DNA of 9,474 bases, taken from the NCBI GenBank assembly GCA_900756945.1, contig CAAELZ010000017.1, positions 1 to 9,474 on the forward strand, read 5' to 3'. Source of the stretch: an uncultured Collinsella sp. GTDB taxonomy: Bacteria > Actinomycetota > Coriobacteriia > Coriobacteriales > Coriobacteriaceae. Positions 6,436 through 9,474 of the stretch are shown here, piece by piece; positions within the stretch are counted from its first letter, which is position 1; each line of letters opens with the position of its first letter. The notes beneath the pieces were generated by a model. The model had not been told where the DNA came from. It worked only from the letters and a program-made list of their open reading frames with translations, and ran no database searches. The translations under genes and the position numbers were made by a program.

Positions 6436-6555
6436 ATAAACGGTGGAACGGCTGTAAAAGAGCCTTGCCACTGGGTAAAATCAGGATGTGCCGCGGAACC
6501 CGCTCCTCAGTCGGTCAACTTTGGAAGCGCGGGCAACGCAGGTACTATCGTCTAA
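6436..6555 (+). pseudogene. Possible C-terminal relic of a TnpB-like (IS200/IS605) gene, plus strand
   Basis: Between stops, this frame reads a 39-residue tail that includes VKSGCAAEPAPQSV and ends with SAGNAGTIV at TAA 6553-6555. Many TnpB proteins end with a Cys/Ala segment, a P..SV-type segment and then AG..G, so this may be the last part of such a gene. The guide-RNA scaffold overlaps that end in intact elements. A GC hairpin begins immediately after the stop, as at an IS200/IS605 right end. No TnpB catalytic region or transposase TnpA is present. The similarity is weak and judged by eye. Confidence 0.3.
6489..6539 (+). repeat. Left copy of an inverted pair of segments
   Basis: TGCCGCGGAACCCGC (6489-6503), a 25-base insert, then GCGGGCAACGC (6529-6539). 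The minus strand at 6748-6721 carries the same two blocks in the same order, the first with one change (C to T) and the second identical, separated by only two bases. A third match, AGGATGT, precedes both copies at different distances. Confidence 0.6.
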
Positions 6556-6579
6556 AGGGCCGGGTGCGACCGGCCCTTT
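6554..6579. terminator. Perfect 10-bp hairpin with A/T ends, possible bidirectional terminator
   Basis: AAAGGGCCGG (6554-6563) pairs with CCGGCCCTTT (6570-6579) around the loop GTGCGA. The T-run is only three bases, all within the stem, so termination would be weak. Because of its symmetry it could serve the minus-strand genes from the right and any transcript from the SHOCT gene. It may instead be a subterminal hairpin of a lost insertion element. Confidence 0.5.
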
Positions 6580-6601
6580 GCATGACTCCCTTCGCTATCC
6601 G

Positions 6602-6694
6602 TTACTGCTTATATTCCCGCCAGATCGAGTAGAGGTTCCGGACGATGCCGGTTACATACATCGAGAGGCGCAGGATTTCAAGAAACAAGTTCAT
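6602..6694 (-). CDS. Possible 30-residue amphipathic peptide
   Basis: An ATG at 6694 opens a 30-residue frame, with GGGGTGA about five bases upstream as a fair ribosome site. The peptide is a likely amphipathic helix: Leu, Ile, Val, Phe and Trp alternate with Arg, Glu and Lys, and it ends WREYKQ. The hairpin at 6554-6579 follows 22 bases after the stop. Size and placement recall small membrane-acting peptides, but it matches no family I know and overlaps the presumed element scar. It may be chance. Confidence 0.25.
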   Translation of the reverse strand: MNLFLEILRLSMYVTGIVRNLYSIWREYKQ

Positions 6695-6818
6695 AGGCTT
6701 CACCCCAATCGGAGATCGGAGCGTTGCCCGCAGGCGGATTCCGCGGCAGTCGTAATTCTACCTCACAGGCCGCGGCGGGAGACATCCTACCCGCCCCATG
6801 GCTTGGAGCAGTGTCGAT
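6678..6818 (-). pseudogene. Possible C-terminal relic of a TnpB-like gene, minus strand
   Basis: The frame reads 46 residues between stops, with SPAAACEVELRLP and then PAGNAPIS. An ACEV segment followed by a Pro-rich part and AG is a frequent ending of TnpB/OrfB proteins. It parallels the plus-strand frame at 6436-6555 (AGNA in both), and the DNA blocks they share lie in opposite orientation. No upstream catalytic part survives. This is an eye-based reading. Confidence 0.3.
6721..6748 (-). repeat. Right copy of the inverted pair of segments
   Basis: Read on the minus strand, TGCCGCGGAATCCGC (6748-6734), two bases, then GCGGGCAACGC (6731-6721). It mirrors 6489-6539, with 25 of 26 bases alike in the two blocks. 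A transcript across both copies could form a long helix with a 25-base bulge. Confidence 0.6.
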
Positions 6819-6837
6819 CTAACGGGCAATCAAGCCT

Positions 6838-7059
6838 CTAGTTCTCTTTGAATTGAGCAAGCATCTGCCCGAAGAAGCTTAGTTCGGATGGCTCATAAAT
6901 GATCGAACCGCCGTCCGCGGTCCTGTAGACCCCGCAGGGGAGGTAACGCCCGTCGGGGAGGACATAGAGGCTGGCTTCCTCCTTCAGTCCTACTGGAAAT
7001 AGCGGAATCCCGTTTTCGTCCACTTGGAACTCGTCTATATTTGCGATCTTCCTCTCCAT
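6838..7059 (-). CDS. Unrecognised 73-residue protein
   Basis: I do not recognise this protein. It is acidic to neutral and predicted soluble. A short charged N-terminal helix is followed by strands around NGIPLFPVG (16-24), LYVLPDGRYLP (31-41) and GVYRTADGGSIIYE (43-56), then a C-terminal helix (58-71). One Cys is at 42. A good ribosome site, AGGAGG, lies about four bases before the ATG. It starts 32 bases after the stop of the ADP-ribosylglycohydrolase gene on the same strand, so co-transcription is likely. A small beta-rich partner or immunity-type protein is possible, but nothing in the sequence proves a role. Confidence 0.7.
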   Translation of the reverse strand: MERKIANIDEFQVDENGIPLFPVGLKEEASLYVLPDGRYLPCGVYRTADGGSIIYEPSELSFFGQMLAQFKEN

Positions 7060-7091
7060 GATGCCTCCTGCCTTATTTCTTGAATGGCGCC

Positions 7092-7880
7092 TTAAAACAG
7101 GCAGCTCTCAATCAACTCTTTACCGCGCAGGGTGTCGACCCACTCCTGCGGGATGGCCTCGATACCGTATACCGTGCCGGCGAGGGCGCCGGCGACGGCT
7201 GCGGTGGTGTCGGTGTCGTCGCCCAGGTTGACGGCGGCAAGCACGCAGGCTTCGTAGCTGTTGGTGTTCACAAAGCACCAGGTAGCGGCTTTAAGCGTGT
7301 CACGCACGAAGCCGCCGGAACTGATTTCGTGCTCGGGCGCGCTTTTTAGCTGCAGCGCCCACGAGGGGAGCGCGCCGTTCATCACGTCCCTCATCAGCTC
7401 AACAAATATGATGCATGCGTCGGTCGACGTTCTGTGGGCGTGCGTAATCGCCGAGACTTTGCTGACCTCTTCGTCTGTCGCATCGGTGAACGCCAGGGGA
7501 GCGATGCGCATGAGCGATCCGTTGCCGTTGTCGCGTTCGCCGGAGCCTCCTTTGCCGGTGTGCAAGGCGCGGGCGGTTGTGCCGCCGTAGTCGAAAACGC
7601 CGTCGATCGTATACTCGCCACGGGCAATCCAGCTCACGAATTTGTCGCGCATGTCCTCGGTGTCAATGCGGCCGAGCTCTCTGATGGAGTCGCGGGTGGC
7701 GAGCGTCATAGATGTGTCGTCGCTCCAGGTGCCGGCGGGCTGCTCGTGCGTGCCGTAGCCGATCATGTCGGTGCATTCGAACGTGCCACGAGGTCTGAAC
7801 TCGTAGGGAACGCCCAGCGCGTCACCGACGGCAAGCCCATAGATGCAGTCGCGCAGTGTTGTTTTCGGTCTGTGTGTCAT
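7092..7880 (-). CDS. ADP-ribosylglycohydrolase family protein
   Basis: The 262-residue protein belongs to the family of DraG and ARH enzymes, which remove ADP-ribose from proteins or small molecules using two Mg2+ ions. The whole chain fits one all-helical domain. The N-terminal motif YGLAVGDALGVPYEF is at 14-28. The metal-binding GTWSDDTSM is at 50-58, with Ser53, Asp54 and Asp55. GNGSLMR is at 119-125 and the C-terminal LGDDTDTTAAVAGALAG at 219-235. All expected metal ligands are present, so it should be active. The natural substrate cannot be told from sequence. GAGGAG six bases before the ATG supports the start. It lies 63 bases after the nuclease gene on the same strand and 32 bases before the 73-residue gene. 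No ADP-ribosyltransferase is in the window, so it may act on a toxin from elsewhere or in general ADP-ribose turnover. Confidence 0.95.
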   Translation of the reverse strand: MTHRPKTTLRDCIYGLAVGDALGVPYEFRPRGTFECTDMIGYGTHEQPAGTWSDDTSMTLATRDSIRELGRIDTEDMRDKFVSWIARGEYTIDGVFDYGGTTARALHTGKGGSGERDNGNGSLMRIAPLAFTDATDEEVSKVSAITHAHRTSTDACIIFVELMRDVMNGALPSWALQLKSAPEHEISSGGFVRDTLKAATWCFVNTNSYEACVLAAVNLGDDTDTTAAVAGALAGTVYGIEAIPQEWVDTLRGKELIESCLF

Positions 7881-7943
7881 GGAAAGCTCCTCTTTTCCCG
7901 GGTGATGTGGAGCGCCGTCGGGGGTATCGGTCGCAACGTGCTG

Positions 7944-8993
7944 CTATCCTTGCACTTCGCCATTAGTCGCTTCGTTGATGGCGCGGTACTCGGCACTCAG
8001 CTCGCGCGCCAGCTCTTCCTTGCTTGGAAGATACGGCAGGTATTTGGCGGCAAACACTTGGTCGTTGTCTTCGGGCAGCGTGTACTCGACGATCGAATCG
8101 CTTTTGTCCGCGCAGAGCACGATGCCTATGGGCGGATTGTCGCCTTCGTTCATGAGCTCACGCGTGTAGTAGTTCACATACATTTGCATCTGGCCCAGGT
8201 CCTGATGCGTAAGGTCATCGGTCTTAAGGTCGATGAGCACGAAGCAGCGCATCAGATAGTTGTAAAAAACAAGGTCAATATAGAAATGGCGCCCATCAAA
8301 GGTGATGCGCTTTTGGCGCGCCTCGAAAGCGAAGCCACGGCCAAGCTCCAGCAGGAACTTCTGAAGATGTGTGATGAGCGCCTGCTCTAGATCGCTCTCG
8401 CGAAACGCAGTATCGTCCGAGAAACCTAAAAACTCCAGTACATATGGATCGCGGATGATATCCTCGGGGCGACGAGCTGGGGCGCTCTTTTGGATTTCTT
8501 GGGTGACAGCCTCCTTGTCTTTGCTGGCAAGTAGGTGCTCGCGGAACATGGTGTTGATCTGGCGTTCGAGCTGGCGCGTGCTCCAGCGAGAGTCGGCGCA
8601 TTCGTTCATGTACCAGGTGCGAGCTTCGGGGTCAGGAATGCGTATTAACCTGCGGTAATGTGTCCAGCTCAATTCGGGACGCAGTGAGTCCCGAATTGGA
8701 AATGCAAGATAGAACTGACGCATTTTGCGCAGCTCTCTTGCTTCAAAACCTTTACCAAAATCCTTGGTAAGTCTGATTGCGAGGGCCTTGAGCAGCGCCT
8801 CTCCATACTTGGCGCGCTCCTCTCCGCCCTGCTCATCAACAATGCTCTTGCCGATATCCCAATACGCCTCAACCATCGCAAAGTTAACGGCGGTATAGGC
8901 CTTGTCGCGAGCGGCGTTGAGAATCGAGGAAACCTGCTTGTAAAAAACTTCTGGCACGATTGCCGATTCTCCACGGTTTACCAGTTCGCCCAT
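7944..8993 (-). CDS. PD-(D/E)XK nuclease, DUF1016/YhcG family
   Basis: The protein has 349 residues from the ATG at 8993. A GTG directly before it at 8996 is an alternative start. The N-terminal DUF1016 domain (about 10-165) is helical and includes YWDIGKSIV and LSWTHYRRL. The C-terminal nuclease domain (about 175-340) carries FYIDLVFYN, FVLIDLK and THQDLGQMQMYVNYY. The likely catalytic set is Asp240, Asp255, Lys257 and Gln269. The family is typically found near restriction-modification genes, defence islands and mobile elements, and its targets are poorly known. The protein is full length with intact motifs. The start site is uncertain because no strong ribosome site is close (AGTGGGG lies 8-14 bases upstream). 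It leads the minus-strand run that continues with the ADP-ribosylglycohydrolase, and no methylase or specificity subunit is adjacent. Confidence 0.93.
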   Translation of the reverse strand: MGELVNRGESAIVPEVFYKQVSSILNAARDKAYTAVNFAMVEAYWDIGKSIVDEQGGEERAKYGEALLKALAIRLTKDFGKGFEARELRKMRQFYLAFPIRDSLRPELSWTHYRRLIRIPDPEARTWYMNECADSRWSTRQLERQINTMFREHLLASKDKEAVTQEIQKSAPARRPEDIIRDPYVLEFLGFSDDTAFRESDLEQALITHLQKFLLELGRGFAFEARQKRITFDGRHFYIDLVFYNYLMRCFVLIDLKTDDLTHQDLGQMQMYVNYYTRELMNEGDNPPIGIVLCADKSDSIVEYTLPEDNDQVFAAKYLPYLPSKEELARELSAEYRAINEATNGEVQG

Positions 8994-9086
8994 CACTGTC
9001 GCCCCACTTTCCTCTTGTGGAATGCATCTTTATCGCATTTAGTTTAAAGCCTCGCGCGGACACGAATTGCTGTGCTGTCTGGCACC

Positions 9087-9116
9087 TTCGCATGGGAGCC
9101 TTGCGGTGACTAAAAT
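9087..9116 (+). promoter_or_regulatory. Probable promoter of the PH-like gene
   Basis: TTCGCA (9087-9092) and TAAAAT (9111-9116) are separated by 18 bases. They lie within the 168-bp region between the divergent nuclease gene and the gene at 9162. Transcription would begin near 9123, about 39 bases before the ATG. Confidence 0.45.
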
Positions 9117-9161
9117 GTGGCCATAGAGGCAGTTTTAGCGAACCCCGCGGGAGTGACACGC

Positions 9162-9431
9162 ATGGATAACAACACTTTGCTGTTCCAGGACAAAGGTTCG
9201 GGTAGGTTTAAAGACGTTAAGGTCTACCCCAACCGTATTGAGGTGCTCAAGAAGGGCGCTTTTGGTGGCAAGCACACCGAAATTGTCTATCTTAAGGACA
9301 TTACGGGCGTCAATAGAATCAAAGGCCGCGATGTTTTTCTGCGTAACAGGCTGTTGACTGCTTGCGTCTTTAGCCTGAGCAGCCGTGCGAAGGCCCAGGA
9401 GTTTGTTAACGCGCTGAACATGGTGATGTAG
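9162..9431 (+). CDS. Small PH-like domain protein
   Basis: The protein has 89 residues. The pattern is a run of strands with hairpins: NTLLFQDKGSG (4-14), FKDVKVYPNRIEVLKKG (16-32), HTEIVYLKDITGVNRIKG (38-55), FLRNRLLTACVFSLS (59-73). A C-terminal helix follows (AKAQEFVNALNMV, 76-88). This strand-rich layout with a capping helix fits a bacterial PH (GRAM/DUF304-like) domain, which usually binds lipid or protein at the membrane and is often fused to SHOCT domains; here it stands alone. A GGGAGTGA site 7-14 bases upstream supports the ATG at 9162 over the in-frame start at 9117. There is no signal peptide. It is divergent from the nuclease gene. The function is unknown. Confidence 0.7.
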   Translation: MDNNTLLFQDKGSGRFKDVKVYPNRIEVLKKGAFGGKHTEIVYLKDITGVNRIKGRDVFLRNRLLTACVFSLSSRAKAQEFVNALNMVM

Positions 9432-9474
9432 CCTATGGCGACGTTTGGGCCAAGGTGAAAATCGGGGCGCAGAA
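9432..9474. other. Window end, no feature seen
   Basis: 43 bases after the stop of the PH-like gene. No terminator hairpin or start of another gene can be recognised before the window ends. Confidence 0.5.

Larger units (their letters stand above)
6325..6837. other. 513-bp stretch with no full gene; scar-like, with matching inverted segments
   Basis: No frame here gives a recognisable complete protein. Content seen: a GC hairpin at 6554-6579; a pair of partly matching segments in opposite orientation (6483-6539 on plus, 6788-6721 on minus); a second small hairpin at 6774-6795 with 6-bp arms; and a 30-codon ORF on the minus strand. A 117-codon open frame on plus across 6488-6841 has no family resemblance or start signal. 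The mix suggests remains of mobile elements rather than a functional locus, but a structured RNA is also possible. Confidence 0.5.

Noticed and set aside
6423..6560. tRNA or other known structural RNA before the hairpin
   Set aside because: Only short local stems such as GTGG/CCAC with GGCT/AGCC are visible. No cloverleaf, T-arm or known conserved core can be recognised.
6488..6841. 117-codon plus-strand frame in the gene-poor stretch
   Set aside because: It has an arginine/proline-rich, random-looking composition, no ribosome site, and crosses the hairpin and both inverted segments.
7434..8390. 318-codon plus-strand frame across the hydrolase and nuclease genes
   Set aside because: It runs antisense to two well-conserved genes and lacks any recognisable domain.
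1..9474. CRISPR array
   Set aside because: No set of regularly spaced direct repeats was seen on either strand.

Overview
The window looks like chromosomal DNA of a GC-rich actinobacterium. The style (GCC/GGC/CTC-rich codons, extended -10 promoters of the TGcTA type, short intergenic gaps) and the gene set suggest Coriobacteriia, perhaps Collinsella-like. That assignment is an inference, since no rRNA or other marker gene is present.

Layout. A perfect 38-bp palindrome (4-41) precedes fhs, formate-tetrahydrofolate ligase (176-1843, +), which ends at a strong intrinsic terminator. Next is a single-pass membrane protein with a disordered cytoplasmic N-terminus and a PASTA-like outer domain (2021-2989, +). 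It converges with a cation diffusion facilitator on the minus strand (3002-4183), whose metal-site residues fit a manganese exporter. A 218-bp divergent region with three inverted repeats separates the transporter from a double zinc-ribbon protein (4402-5739, +). A small less GC-rich gene follows (5856-6227, +), with a SHOCT domain in the next frame (6220-6324), so this is either a split or frameshifted gene or a tiny overlapping gene.

From 6325 to 6837 there is no convincing full gene. This stretch holds a hairpin (6554-6579) and two head-to-head, partly matching segments that I read tentatively as decayed 3' ends of IS200/IS605-type (TnpB-like) elements. One short minus-strand ORF lies there too.

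The right part is mostly a minus-strand run: a DUF1016/YhcG-type PD-(D/E)XK nuclease (7944-8993), an ADP-ribosylglycohydrolase (7092-7880) and an unrecognised 73-residue protein (6838-7059), with gaps of 63 and 32 bp, so possibly one transcription unit. The window closes with a small divergent gene for a PH-like protein (9162-9431, +).

How it fits together. The left half is housekeeping: one-carbon metabolism, envelope, metal efflux. From about 5856 onward the region is more accessory in character, with small modular proteins, element scars, a nuclease and an ADP-ribose hydrolase. I see no complete known defence system. The most notable signals are the scar region, the split SHOCT gene and the nuclease/ADP-ribosylhydrolase run.
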